From: Dyadobacter sp. CY345
Lineage (GTDB): Bacteria > Bacteroidota > Bacteroidia > Cytophagales > Spirosomataceae
Assembly: GCF_021502725.1 (NCBI RefSeq)
Contig: NZ_JAKFFS010000001.1
Span: 496,001-560,000 of the forward strand
Direction of reading: 5' to 3'
Length of the DNA: 64,000 bases
Of the stretch, positions 27,511 through 36,707 are shown in pieces. Positions within the stretch are counted from its first letter, which is position 1. Each line of letters begins with the position of its first letter. The notes beneath the pieces were generated by a model. It was not told the origin of the DNA. It worked only from the letters and a program-made list of their open reading frames with translations, and searched no databases. The position numbers were made by a program, and so were the translations under genes.

Positions 27511-28098
27511 ATGACAGCACAACCTCAAAAATATTATTCAGAAGAAGAATATCTGGATATAGAACGCGACGCCGATTATAAAAGTGAATATTATAAAGGT
27601 GAGATTTTCGCGATGGGCGGAGCTGGTCATAATCATAACCGGATTGTAGAAAACTTAACGGGTGAATGTTACATTGCCTTTAAAGGAAAGGAATGTCGCA
27701 CTTATTCCAGCGACCAACGTATTCATATTCCGGAAACGGGACTTTATACTTATCCGGATTTGCTGATCGTTTGTGATAAAAATCAATATCTGGACGATAA
27801 AAAAGACACGATACTAAATCCCACGGTCATTATAGAAGTACTTTCTGAAAGTACCGAAGCTTATGATCGCGGACAGAAATTTCATTTTTATCGGAGCATA
27901 CCTTCTTTGCAGGAGTATGTCCTGATCAATTCCCGGTCATTTGCGGCAGAGGTTTTCCGCAAAAATGAAGACGGCCTTTGGGTTTTGGCTTCGGAAGCTT
28001 ATCAATTAAAAGATCAGTTGGAGTTTGCCAGTGTTGGCCTGACACTTTCAATGGAAGATATTTATGCGCAGACAGAAGATTTATTAAAGTCGGCTTAA
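27511..28098 (+). CDS. Uma2 family endonuclease (PD-(D/E)XK fold)
   Basis: 195 residues, the family's usual length. The opening YYSEEEYLDIE, then YYKGEIFAMGGAGHNHNRIVENL near 28-50, are typical. The nuclease core has PDLLIVCD near 87 and a TVIIEVLSEST strand near 108, supplying the D and ExL-type residues of the fold. Cyanobacteria and Spirosomaceae carry many paralogues. Real substrates are unknown. It diverges from the T9SS plug gene. Confidence 0.88.
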   Translation: MTAQPQKYYSEEEYLDIERDADYKSEYYKGEIFAMGGAGHNHNRIVENLTGECYIAFKGKECRTYSSDQRIHIPETGLYTYPDLLIVCDKNQYLDDKKDTILNPTVIIEVLSESTEAYDRGQKFHFYRSIPSLQEYVLINSRSFAAEVFRKNEDGLWVLASEAYQLKDQLEFASVGLTLSMEDIYAQTEDLLKSA

Positions 28099-28103
28099 AA
28101 GTA

Positions 28104-28139
28104 AAAGGTCATTTTCGCGCGAAGCTGAAAATGACCTTT
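28104..28139. terminator. Terminator between Uma2 and ABC-F genes
   Basis: A perfect 13-bp stem (AAAGGTCATTTTC with GAAAATGACCTTT) with a 10-base loop, 5 bases past the Uma2 stop and between convergent genes. Confidence 0.75.
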
Positions 28140-28163
28140 AAGATTTTATCAAAGCGAAATTAA

Positions 28164-30113
28164 TTATCCTAATTCTTCAACTTCCATCATGGCATTTTCC
28201 CATGATTCGGTTGCTTCATCAAGCTTTTTCTTTACGTCAGCGTAAAACTTGTTCAATTCCGCCAGCTTGGCAGAGTCATTATAAATCGAAGGCTGAGCCA
28301 ATTTTGTTTCAGTTTCTGACTTTTTGGTTTCAAGATTGCTAATCGTAGCTTCCAGCTCTTCAACCTGTTTCTTCGCCTTTTTTAGCTTTTGTACATCTTC
28401 CGGAGAAGTTGATTTATTGTTATTCGGTTTCTGCGTATTTCCATTAACCGCCTGATTGCTCTTCACTTGTGGAGGCGCACTGCTAACCGTTGCTTTTTCA
28501 CTCACAGCTGACTGCAACCCGCGTTCTTCAATCCATCTTTCATACTCTACATATGTTCCAGGATATTCCTTAATCTGATGATCTTCGATATACCAGATTT
28601 TATTGGCAATCGATTCAACGAAATATCTATCGTGAGAAACTACGATGTAACTTCCCTCATATTGCTGCAAAGCCTGGATCAAAATATTGACCGACTGCAT
28701 GTCCAAATGGTTGGTAGGCTCATCGAGTAACAGGAAATTTGCTTGGGAAAGCAAAACTTTCGCTAGTGCCACACGTGATTTTTCACCCCCTGAAAGTACC
28801 TTAATCTTTTTAAATACATCATCACCCGAGAAAAGGAAACAGCCCAAAACCGTACGTAATTCCGTTTCAGTTTTGGTCGAGTTTGCGTATTTAAGTTCTT
28901 CTAAAAGATTATGATTAATGTTCAGAGATTCCAGCTGATGCTGTGCGTAGAACGTAAACATAACGTTATGCCCCAATCTTCTTTTTCCATCAATCGGCTC
29001 TGTACCCGCAACAACACGCAAAGCCGTAGATTTACCACGACCATTCGCTCCGATCAAAGCAATTTTATCTCCGCGTTCCATCGTGATACTGGTATGGTCC
29101 AGAATCACTTTGTCGCCATACGCTTTTGAAGCATCTTCCAGCTGGAAAACATGACGGCCTGGTTGGGTAGTGAACTGGAAACGGAAATGAACTTTTGCAT
29201 TTTCGTCAACAACCGCATCCACGACATCCATTCTGTCAAGTGCCTTAACACGACTTTGTACTTGCTTGGATTTTGTTGCTTTGGCTTTAAAACGTTCAAT
29301 GAAACGTTCTGTCTGCTTTATTTTTGCCTGCTGATTTTCAAAAGCCCCGCGCTGAATATCATTACGCAATGCTTTTTCTTCCAGATAATATGAATAATTT
29401 CCGGAATATAAATTCAATTTTCCTCCTGAAACCTCAACAATTGTATCAACGGTATTGTCAAGAAATGCCCGGTCGTGAGAAACCACGATCACGGCACCTT
29501 CATAACTCTGAACATATTTTTCAACCCACTGAATAGACGGTAAGTCCAAGTGGTTGGTAGGTTCATCGAGCATCAAAAGAGACGGTTTTTGCAAAAGAAG
29601 TTTTGCAAGCATTACCCGCATTCTCCATCCCCCTGAAAATAATCTTAAAGGTCTGTGAAGATCATCCGTTACAAAACCAAGTCCTTCCAGAATTGCTTCT
29701 GCTTTGGATTGAATGGTATAACCGTCCAATGCATCAAATTCGTCCTGAACTTTCGCAAGTTTGTCTACAAGTTCATCGCGGTAGTTATGCTCCATATCAT
29801 GCAGGATTTTATCAATCTGCACCTGAAGCTGATTCTGGCGTTCAAATGCCTGCATGGCAACGGCCAAAATTGATTCATCACTTTGGTATGAAAGCAAATC
29901 CTGATTCAGGAAACCAATCGTGCAATCTCCTGATTTAGAGATGCGTCCTTCATCCGGCTGGTATTCCCCATCGATCATCCGAAGCAGGGTAGACTTCCCT
30001 GTTCCGTTCAACCCGATAAGGCCAATTTTCATTTTTGGCTTAATATGAAGCGACGCGCCATCGTAAAGTGCGCGGTCGCCAAGAAAATAACTGAGGTTCG
30101 TAATCGCGATCAT
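28164..30113 (-). CDS. ABC-F family ATPase (ribosome-associated)
   Basis: 649 residues with two ABC domains and no membrane segments. Domain 1 has Walker A GLNGTGKST near 34, LSGGWRMRV near 155 and LMLDEPTNHLDL near 185. Domain 2 has GANGRGKST near 355, LSGGEKSRV near 440 and LLLDEPTNHLDM. A P-site-tRNA-interaction-type linker, rich in Lys and Arg (RFKAKATKSKQVQSRVKALDR), lies between them. The C-terminal coiled coil of about 110 residues resembles Uup-type proteins. It probably acts on the ribosome or on DNA ends; not a transporter. Confidence 0.92.
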   Translation of the reverse strand: MIAITNLSYFLGDRALYDGASLHIKPKMKIGLIGLNGTGKSTLLRMIDGEYQPDEGRISKSGDCTIGFLNQDLLSYQSDESILAVAMQAFERQNQLQVQIDKILHDMEHNYRDELVDKLAKVQDEFDALDGYTIQSKAEAILEGLGFVTDDLHRPLRLFSGGWRMRVMLAKLLLQKPSLLMLDEPTNHLDLPSIQWVEKYVQSYEGAVIVVSHDRAFLDNTVDTIVEVSGGKLNLYSGNYSYYLEEKALRNDIQRGAFENQQAKIKQTERFIERFKAKATKSKQVQSRVKALDRMDVVDAVVDENAKVHFRFQFTTQPGRHVFQLEDASKAYGDKVILDHTSITMERGDKIALIGANGRGKSTALRVVAGTEPIDGKRRLGHNVMFTFYAQHQLESLNINHNLLEELKYANSTKTETELRTVLGCFLFSGDDVFKKIKVLSGGEKSRVALAKVLLSQANFLLLDEPTNHLDMQSVNILIQALQQYEGSYIVVSHDRYFVESIANKIWYIEDHQIKEYPGTYVEYERWIEERGLQSAVSEKATVSSAPPQVKSNQAVNGNTQKPNNNKSTSPEDVQKLKKAKKQVEELEATISNLETKKSETETKLAQPSIYNDSAKLAELNKFYADVKKKLDEATESWENAMMEVEELG

Positions 30114-30228
30114 GCCGCAAAGGTACGGATAAGATAGAGATTGTAAAAATGCAACTTGTTGGAATAGTTATAAAATCAAATAGTTAATCCGAAATATGAC
30201 ATTATTCTTGTAAATTTGTGTTGGTAAG

Positions 30229-30329
30229 TTACACAGAGATTCACAGAGGTTAGAAGAGAGCCACAGAGTTTTCTCTTCACAAATAAAAACTCTGTGGCTC
30301 TCTTTTTAACTCCGTGGTTCTCTGTGTAA
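30229..30329. repeat. Long imperfect inverted repeat with CACAGAG units
   Basis: The inner arms (30255-30272 and 30286-30303) are an 18-bp perfect match (AGAGAGCCACAGAGTTTT and complement). Outer arms (30229-30254 and 30304-30329) match with a few mismatches and one gap around CACAGAG/CTCTGTG. The whole would form a stem of about 44 bp. It lies 18 bases before the siroheme-synthesis start, so it may be transcribed in its leader. Its modular make-up looks like an interspersed, MITE-like repeat. Confidence 0.7.
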
Positions 30330-30347
30330 TCTTTAACAATCCAGATT

Positions 30348-30932
30348 TTGAATAACCTATTCCCAATATTCCTGAAACTTGAAAACCTCCATACACTGAT
30401 TGTTGGTGGGGGATATGTTGGTCTGGAAAAAATTACTGCGGTTTTAGATAATTCGCCAGAAGCAACGGTTACTTTGGTTTCTCCGGAAATAAGGCAGGAA
30501 ATTCGTGAGATCGCAATTAATAACGAAAGGATTTCCTTGATAGAAAGAAAGTTCGAAGATGGTGATTTGTCGGAAAAAGATCTGGTCATTGTGGCGACGA
30601 ATGACAAAGAAGAAAATAAGCGAATTAAATCCGTCGCCCGTGCAAGACATATGCTTTGCAACGTCGCCGATACTCCTCCACTTTGTGATTTTTATCTTTC
30701 TTCCGTGGTTAAAAAAGGTAGTTTGAAAGTTGCGATTTCAACCAATGGCATGTCGCCAACGCTGGCAAAAAGGCTTAAAGAAGTGTTGACAGAGGCCTTG
30801 CCGGATAATCTTGAAACGGCCATGGAGCAATTGAAAGCGGTCAGGGATATGCTAAAAGGCGATTTTGCTTACAAAGTGGATGAGTTGAACCGGATTACTT
30901 CTGTATTGGTGGAAAAGTCTGAGATTAAGTAG
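30348..30932 (+). CDS. Siroheme synthase N-terminal domain (precorrin-2 dehydrogenase)
   Basis: 194 residues from a TTG start at 30348; no in-frame ATG lies nearby and homologues begin NNLFPIFLKLE. The Rossmann fold opens LIVGGGYVGLEK near 18-29 with NAD binding; a VIVATND strand is near 80; a helical dimerisation domain with TNGMSPTLAKRLKEVL is near 131-146. Like Met8p it would oxidise precorrin-2 and may insert iron to make siroheme. The SUMT partner is 9 kb away at 39.7-40.4 kb. It serves NirB in this window. It converges with the next gene. Confidence 0.85.
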   Translation: MNNLFPIFLKLENLHTLIVGGGYVGLEKITAVLDNSPEATVTLVSPEIRQEIREIAINNERISLIERKFEDGDLSEKDLVIVATNDKEENKRIKSVARARHMLCNVADTPPLCDFYLSSVVKKGSLKVAISTNGMSPTLAKRLKEVLTEALPDNLETAMEQLKAVRDMLKGDFAYKVDELNRITSVLVEKSEIK

Positions 30933-30941
30933 TAAGGTCGC

Positions 30942-31415
30942 TTAATGATTCAGTCCAAACTCTTGCATCGCCCTCGGGAAATTCTTTCCTTCATGCCCGG
31001 ATCTGCTTAATTTTACCAGGGCAAATCTCTGAAGTGTATCAAGTTCAACCCACTGTTTTTGTATCAATCCATGACAATTCCATTCCGCTGCTTTTGTCTG
31101 TACTTCTTCCGGAACTTCGTTCAGAATATTCCAGCTATCGTCCACCGAAGCCAGTAAACCTGCTTCATGACCCGTATATTTCCAAACCAGTTTATTTACA
31201 AAGTCGCCGTATTGATCAATTTCTGAATTGAGACAACAAGGTAAATACGCCAGTTGTGTTTTTTCTTCAACACTGATCTTTACCCATTCCGGGAGTTTTA
31301 ATTTAATACCGCAGGTATCGAGTTTGTATCGGACAATCATTGGGATACAACGCAGCGATTCAACAAAATCACTTTCAAATTCGAAGAAAAATGGAGTAAT
31401 GATTTCAGTTTTCAT
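30942..31415 (-). CDS. Nitrate reductase-associated protein family
   Basis: 157 residues, the right length for this small family. It opens FFFEFESDFVESLRCIPMIVRYKLDTCGIKLKLPEWV, and a C-terminal segment VELDTLQRFALVKLSR near 125 also fits. No enzyme motif is known. Members occur next to nitrate reductase genes in cyanobacteria and Bacteroidota. The start is 6 bases after the rubredoxin gene's stop, so the two are very likely cotranscribed. Role in assembly or maturation of nitrate reductase is a guess from context. Confidence 0.75.
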   Translation of the reverse strand: MKTEIITPFFFEFESDFVESLRCIPMIVRYKLDTCGIKLKLPEWVKISVEEKTQLAYLPCCLNSEIDQYGDFVNKLVWKYTGHEAGLLASVDDSWNILNEVPEEVQTKAAEWNCHGLIQKQWVELDTLQRFALVKLSRSGHEGKNFPRAMQEFGLNH

Positions 31416-31421
31416 TTTGAT

Positions 31422-32882
31422 TTAGATCAGGTTAATTGCAGGAAGCTCAATTTCAACGAATTCATCTTTTTCACTACCGCAGGTTGGGCAGGAATATTCT
31501 TCCGATAAAGATTCAAAGGCTGTATCTGGTAAGATGTTATTAAGCTCGTCGCCATAGGCGGGATGATAAATCGTCAAGCAATTCAGGCATTGATAGACCA
31601 AAACCGTTGCCGATAATTCATCTTTTACTTCATCTTCAACATGAATTATTTCAGCATTTTCGAAGGTCCGGCGATTATTGAATTGTCGGCACAAGCGTTC
31701 CAGTTGCCATGGCAGGTGAATCTTGAACAATCCTTTTTGAAACAGGACATGTTTTCTGCTATTGGGATTGAAATTTTCAGTATGATAAATATCGTAAACA
31801 CTTAGTAAAGAGAGTTGTGAAACGCTGATCACCGATCTTTTTCGTACCAACACAGAGCCAAAAACCTCGGATTTTTTTCGTGTCTGAATCCCGAAGCAAA
31901 GTCCAAAAGTTCTCGTGTCATTTTTTTCAATATATCTTATCAAATAATCTTTGAGCCGGGTACCATCAACGGTGTGGTCTTCTGTTTGCCAGGCTAATTC
32001 GTTTGCTGCATGGCGGACATTGATATTGTGTTTACCAAGAATATTGCTCCATGAAGCACGGTGTGAATCTTCAATCCCTTTGATAATCAACGATCTCCAA
32101 GGTGTTACGCAGATTTCACCAACACGGGTTTTCAGGCATAACAAACACAGGTCAATCAGAAACTCAACCTGAAACAGTTCATCGCGGCGGTATAATCCCA
32201 GCCAGGTTCTTGATTCATACCGGTTAAATCCCTCATAGTAAGGAAGTGAAAAAGATGGCAATTCAAGTTCTAGAGTGGCTGGAATTGATATATAATTTGT
32301 TTCATTTCTCACCGCTTCATACAAACTTTCCAGGTTCTGGCATCCCTGATGAAGCATGCATTTTTCCAGGATTTTTGCGATCCGTCCAATTTCATTGGTA
32401 TAAATTAATTCCGGCCAGCGAAAGAGATTGTTGCTTTGTTTTAATCTGATATATAGATACCAGTATTGTGGCTCTGGTGATGAAACAAAGTTTAGATTTC
32501 CGGTGAAAAAGGGCGTGAAACTTTGGTTTGAGTCGGAAATATTTATTTTTAACTCAGGCTGATAATCAAAACTGTCCAGAACGGAATGATATTCATTGTT
32601 GCCGAGCCATTGTCCGGTTCTGAAAACTTCTTCGCCGCAATAGGAGCTGATGATATTTGGGTGTTTCTCTGTATTGAGTTCGTAGCTGATATTTAATTTT
32701 TGAAGATCTTTTTCAATAAAGCGCACCACCTCGTAGTGAACGGTCAATAACAATTGCTGACGCGCTCCAAATCTGACTTTCCGGATACCGGATGACCACG
32801 CGACCGTAAGAATATCTTTGAGATATCCTGGCGATACGATGCCTCCGGGGAGATTGATTTTTATGGTGTAATAATCGCGCAT
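31422..32882 (-). CDS. Nitrite/sulfite reductase-like half-domains fused to rubredoxin
   Basis: 486 residues. N-terminal and central parts show NirA/CobG-type ferredoxin-like half-domains: GIRKVRFGARQQLLL near 32-46 and GEICVTPWRSLIIKG near 258-272. One C-x5-C pair (CMLHQGC near 195) is present but no later C-x3-C pair, so the usual siroheme [4Fe-4S] site looks incomplete. The last ~60 residues form a rubredoxin with CLNC and CPTCG iron ligands. It likely passes electrons in nitrate assimilation. The 243-base gap upstream, with the hairpin repeat, separates it from the nitrate reductase gene. Confidence 0.68.
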   Translation of the reverse strand: MRDYYTIKINLPGGIVSPGYLKDILTVAWSSGIRKVRFGARQQLLLTVHYEVVRFIEKDLQKLNISYELNTEKHPNIISSYCGEEVFRTGQWLGNNEYHSVLDSFDYQPELKINISDSNQSFTPFFTGNLNFVSSPEPQYWYLYIRLKQSNNLFRWPELIYTNEIGRIAKILEKCMLHQGCQNLESLYEAVRNETNYISIPATLELELPSFSLPYYEGFNRYESRTWLGLYRRDELFQVEFLIDLCLLCLKTRVGEICVTPWRSLIIKGIEDSHRASWSNILGKHNINVRHAANELAWQTEDHTVDGTRLKDYLIRYIEKNDTRTFGLCFGIQTRKKSEVFGSVLVRKRSVISVSQLSLLSVYDIYHTENFNPNSRKHVLFQKGLFKIHLPWQLERLCRQFNNRRTFENAEIIHVEDEVKDELSATVLVYQCLNCLTIYHPAYGDELNNILPDTAFESLSEEYSCPTCGSEKDEFVEIELPAINLI

Positions 32883-32966
32883 GGTTGTTTTGATTTTTAA
32901 TATTAATTCGATTTGGAATCATGCATCAATTTGTTTTTACGATTAATGACACATCCCGGTTTTGAT

Positions 32967-33073
32967 AGGGCGATGCCCCATCCTAAAATATGTCGCCCTT
33001 TCAGGGCTGTGGAATGTTGACCATTATAGCCCTGAAAGGGCGTCATATTTTAGCGTTGGGCGACGCCCATCGG
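32967..33073. repeat. Two-hairpin repeat element, inverted pair of copies
   Basis: Copy A2 (plus, 33028-33073) has hairpin 1 GCCCTGAAAGGGC (33029-33041), a spacer TCATATTTTAGCG and hairpin 2 TGGGC-GAC-GCCCA (33057-33069). Copy A1 is the same unit on the minus strand (32967-33008), with hairpin 1 at 32995-33007 and hairpin 2 at 32968-32978. Together they form a longer inverted repeat. A related single copy lies at 43242-43284. It sits between the nitrate reductase stop and the rubredoxin-fusion start. Confidence 0.8.
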
Positions 33074-33125
33074 ATTTGGGTATGGTCCGCGCTCATCGGA
33101 TTTACGCGCCGCAACGTCTCGATAA

Positions 33126-36100
33126 TTAAACCGAAACCATCTCCATCCGCTTCAAAATTGCCCGAACCTCAGGCCGGCATGACCCGCAACCCGTTCCGGC
33201 GCCTGTTTTCTGACAAAGGTTTTGGAAATCATTACATCCATCACGAATTGCTTTTTCCAGATTTCCTTGTCCGACACTGTTGCAAGAGCAAACCAATTTC
33301 CCCTCCATTGGATCCACGCTCTGACTAGCTCTTAACAATTGAAGCCGTTTTTCAGAAAGTTCAGTGCCCTTTGCGATCAAATCCCTGAATTCCAGGAATT
33401 CATTTTTGTCACCAATTAAGATAGCACCGACCAACCTGTCCTGATGAACGATACACTTTTTATAATACCTTTTTGATTTATCAATAAAAACAATCTCTTC
33501 GTAAGTCGGGTCGTTGGCTGGTGCTTCCGTCATGCCTATACTGCTCATGTGCAGGCCTTCCATTTTCAGGATATTCATGGAAACGCTGCCCTGATAAGGC
33601 TGAGAAATATCTCCTGCAATAAAATGAGCGGCGACTTCCGCCTGCTGTTCCGCTGCTAGCGTTATCCCCCACATTTGTCCCCGCCACTCAGCAATTTCTC
33701 CTGCCGTAAATATGGATTCGTCCGAGGTTTGCATATAGTCGTTGACAAGAATTCCTCGTTTATTTTCGATTCCTGCCTCACGGGCAAGTTCAATGGTTGG
33801 TACCGTTCCAATGGCCAGGACAACCACCTGACACGCTATTTTTCTTCCTGATTTTAATAGTATTCCTTCAACCGTTGTATTTCCGTTATAGGTTGAGACT
33901 TCATCGTTAAAGAAAATTTCAATACCGCGGTCTGTCAAATCCTGATATAATAACTCACTCGCCAGAGGGTCCAGCTGTCTTTCCATCAATCGTCCGCTTC
34001 TCTGGATAACTGTTACCCGAATGTTCATTTTACGAAAGGAAGCAGCCAGTTCCAGTCCCAAAATCCCGCCACCGACAATCACTGCATGAGCGTCAGACTG
34101 ATTAACAAAAGGCAAAAGTTTGTCCGCGTCCATCCGCGAACGCATATTGAAAATACCTGGTAATTCCGGAACACCTTTTGGCATAAAAGATCTGCTGCCC
34201 ATGCCCAGAATCAGTTTGTCGTAGGTATGCTCATTGCCTTCACTATCAGTCAGGATTTTATTTTTCCGGTCAATATGGACAATACTGATTCCTTTGTGAA
34301 CAACAATATTAGCATTAGAAAACTGATCCTCCCGCAACTTTACAAGCTGCTCCCAGCTTTGTTCACCGCTGATATAATCAGGGAGCAATACCCGGTTATA
34401 AAACGGATAAATTTCTTTTGAAAAAACATGGATTTCATCGTCCTGATTCAGCGTGCGATAGGTATTAACAAAACCCAAACCGGCAGAACCTGCACCGATG
34501 ATAATAATTTTTTCGAAAGGTTTTTTGTATAATATAACTTCAATTGCTGAAAATTTAAAATCCGGCTCCTTCGAACGAGGATCAACCAGCGAATTTGTAA
34601 GATTATTAGTCCGCCCTAAATTACTTCCCAGGATTTTTCCCCAGTGCATCGGCAGGAAACATAATCCTTGACGCACGTCTTCGGTTAATTGTGCTTTCAC
34701 GCGAACTTCTCCGCGACGGCCCTGCACCACGACCAAATTTCCCTCAGTTATATTTCTCGCTTTTGCATCCTTCGGATGAATCTGCAAAAATGGTTGAGGA
34801 ATATGTTGTTTAAGTTTTGTTACCCGGCCGGTTTTCGTCATCGTATGCCACTGGTCACGGATGCGGCCGGTTGTCAGTACCAGAGGGAAATTATCATCTA
34901 TTGGTTCAGAAGTATTTTCGTCCGCAATGGCGAAAATTTGAGCTCTTTTGTTAGGGGTGTAGAAATTGTGATCTGTAAAAAGTCGTTTCGTTCCGATTGT
35001 TGACGAATCGGTTATTTTGTGATTAATTGTCGTCTCGTTATCAGCTGATTTTTTTGCCGCCAACGGCCACTGAACACTCCGTTTATTTTTGAGCAGATCA
35101 TAACTTACGCCCGTCACATCAATATTCGTATTCGTAGTAATTTTGACATACTCATCATAAACTTTAGACGAGTTTTTATAATCAAATGCCTCGGAAAAAC
35201 CCATTTTTTGTGCAAACTTCCAGATGATTTCAGCGTCTGGCAAAGCTTCTCCAGGCGCTTCAAGTGCTTTCGGCAGATAAGTAATCCGCCTTTCCGCATT
35301 GGTCATGGTTCCTTCTTTTTCCAGCCAGGCAGCTGCCGGCAAAACCACATCAGCAAAGTGAACGGTATCGGCCAGGCTGGAAACATCCTGAACAACCACA
35401 AACCGTGAATTTTTCAACGCTTTTTCCGCCATATTAAGATCCGGCATACTCACGAGTGGATTGGTATTGATAATCCAGATCGCCTTTAACCTATCGTCAG
35501 CCAAAGCTTCAAACATTTCCGTGGCAGTAAATCCAGGTTTGTGCGCAATCTTGACCGGACTATCCCAAAATGCCTCCATTTCTTCCCGGTGTATAGCATT
35601 GGTCACATCACGATGTGCGGGAAGAATATTGGCCAGTCCGCCCGTTTCGCGGCCGCCCATGGCGTTTGGTTGTCCTGTTAAAGAAAATGGACCGTTACCG
35701 GGAGAGCCGATTTTCCCTGTTATTAAGTGCAGATTGATCAGCGAAAGATTTTTATTTACCCCAATCACCGATTGATTTAACCCCATTGTCCATAATGAAA
35801 GAAAGCCTTTCGATTCACCAATCCATTCAGAAGCCTGGTAAATATCTTTTGCATCAATTCCGCATATTTCAGCAGCTTCCTCAATTGTTCTTTCAAAAAC
35901 CTTTTCCTGAAAATTTGAAAATCCGTCGGTGTGATTTTCTATAAAATCCTGGTTGATATATTTTTTTTCAATAAGAATCCGTCCGATAGCATTATTTAAA
36001 ACGATATCAGTTCCGGGAATTATTCCCAAATGAAGGTCCGACGAGCGGGCTGTATCTGTTTTACGCGGATCTACACAGATGATTTTTACATTCGGATTAG

Positions 36101-36683
36101 CCGCTTTATGCGCTTCAATTCTTCTCCATAAAATCGGGTGGCACCAGGCCGGATTTGCACCTGTTACATAAAAAACATCTGCTTCTTCAATATCATCATA
36201 ACAAACCGGAACACAATCTTCGCCCAGTGAAAGTTTATAGCCAACCACCGCAGAACTCATGCAAAGCCGGGAATTGGTATCAATATTATTAGAACCTATA
36301 AATCCTTTGATCAGCTTATTGACCAGATAATATTCTTCTGTCAGGCATTGTCCGGAAACATAAAAAGCAACAGAATCAGGGCCAAATTTTTTAATCAGTG
36401 TTTTGAAAACAGCCGCAGTTCTGTCCAGCGCTTCGTCCCAGGTAACCCGTTGTAAAGGCATCGAGCGGTTCAGCCGCATTTGCGGATACAGCAACCGGTC
36501 CGACTGATCCATCACGGTGTAATGCAAATTCATTCCTTTTGAACAAAGCATACCTTTGCTGGAGGGATGTTCTTTATCTCCCTCCAGGCTCAGTTGGCCG
36601 TTAGTTTCCTTTGTCACAACTACGCCGCAACCCACGCCGCAATAGCAACAGGTAGATTTGAAGGTATCAGACGAATTTTTCAT
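33126..36683 (-). CDS. Assimilatory nitrate reductase fused to FAD/NAD reductase and BFD domain
   Basis: 1185 residues, about 450 more than a catalytic subunit alone. Order: [4Fe-4S] ligands C12/C15/C19/C47; molybdopterin oxidoreductase domain with Mo-ligand candidate C141 (SRLCMSSAV); MGD-binding C-terminal domain to about 690 (LVLTTGRIRDQWHTMT); pyridine-nucleotide disulfide-type FAD/NAD domain from about 725 (IIIGAGSAGLGF; VIVGGGILGLELAASF near 905); C-terminal BFD-like [2Fe-2S] site C1132/C1134/C1166/C1169. It thus joins NasC-like and NasB-like functions, letting NAD(P)H reduce nitrate to nitrite in the cytoplasm. It follows narK by 24 bases. Confidence 0.9.
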   Translation of the reverse strand: MKNSSDTFKSTCCYCGVGCGVVVTKETNGQLSLEGDKEHPSSKGMLCSKGMNLHYTVMDQSDRLLYPQMRLNRSMPLQRVTWDEALDRTAAVFKTLIKKFGPDSVAFYVSGQCLTEEYYLVNKLIKGFIGSNNIDTNSRLCMSSAVVGYKLSLGEDCVPVCYDDIEEADVFYVTGANPAWCHPILWRRIEAHKAANPNVKIICVDPRKTDTARSSDLHLGIIPGTDIVLNNAIGRILIEKKYINQDFIENHTDGFSNFQEKVFERTIEEAAEICGIDAKDIYQASEWIGESKGFLSLWTMGLNQSVIGVNKNLSLINLHLITGKIGSPGNGPFSLTGQPNAMGGRETGGLANILPAHRDVTNAIHREEMEAFWDSPVKIAHKPGFTATEMFEALADDRLKAIWIINTNPLVSMPDLNMAEKALKNSRFVVVQDVSSLADTVHFADVVLPAAAWLEKEGTMTNAERRITYLPKALEAPGEALPDAEIIWKFAQKMGFSEAFDYKNSSKVYDEYVKITTNTNIDVTGVSYDLLKNKRSVQWPLAAKKSADNETTINHKITDSSTIGTKRLFTDHNFYTPNKRAQIFAIADENTSEPIDDNFPLVLTTGRIRDQWHTMTKTGRVTKLKQHIPQPFLQIHPKDAKARNITEGNLVVVQGRRGEVRVKAQLTEDVRQGLCFLPMHWGKILGSNLGRTNNLTNSLVDPRSKEPDFKFSAIEVILYKKPFEKIIIIGAGSAGLGFVNTYRTLNQDDEIHVFSKEIYPFYNRVLLPDYISGEQSWEQLVKLREDQFSNANIVVHKGISIVHIDRKNKILTDSEGNEHTYDKLILGMGSRSFMPKGVPELPGIFNMRSRMDADKLLPFVNQSDAHAVIVGGGILGLELAASFRKMNIRVTVIQRSGRLMERQLDPLASELLYQDLTDRGIEIFFNDEVSTYNGNTTVEGILLKSGRKIACQVVVLAIGTVPTIELAREAGIENKRGILVNDYMQTSDESIFTAGEIAEWRGQMWGITLAAEQQAEVAAHFIAGDISQPYQGSVSMNILKMEGLHMSSIGMTEAPANDPTYEEIVFIDKSKRYYKKCIVHQDRLVGAILIGDKNEFLEFRDLIAKGTELSEKRLQLLRASQSVDPMEGKLVCSCNSVGQGNLEKAIRDGCNDFQNLCQKTGAGTGCGSCRPEVRAILKRMEMVSV

Positions 36684-36707
36684 AACAGCCAGTTTATTTT
36701 TTAGTAT

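Noticed and set aside
30176..30661. 161-codon minus-strand frame through the inverted repeat
   Set aside because: It is antisense to the clear precorrin-2 dehydrogenase gene and its C-terminal part is only translated repeat.
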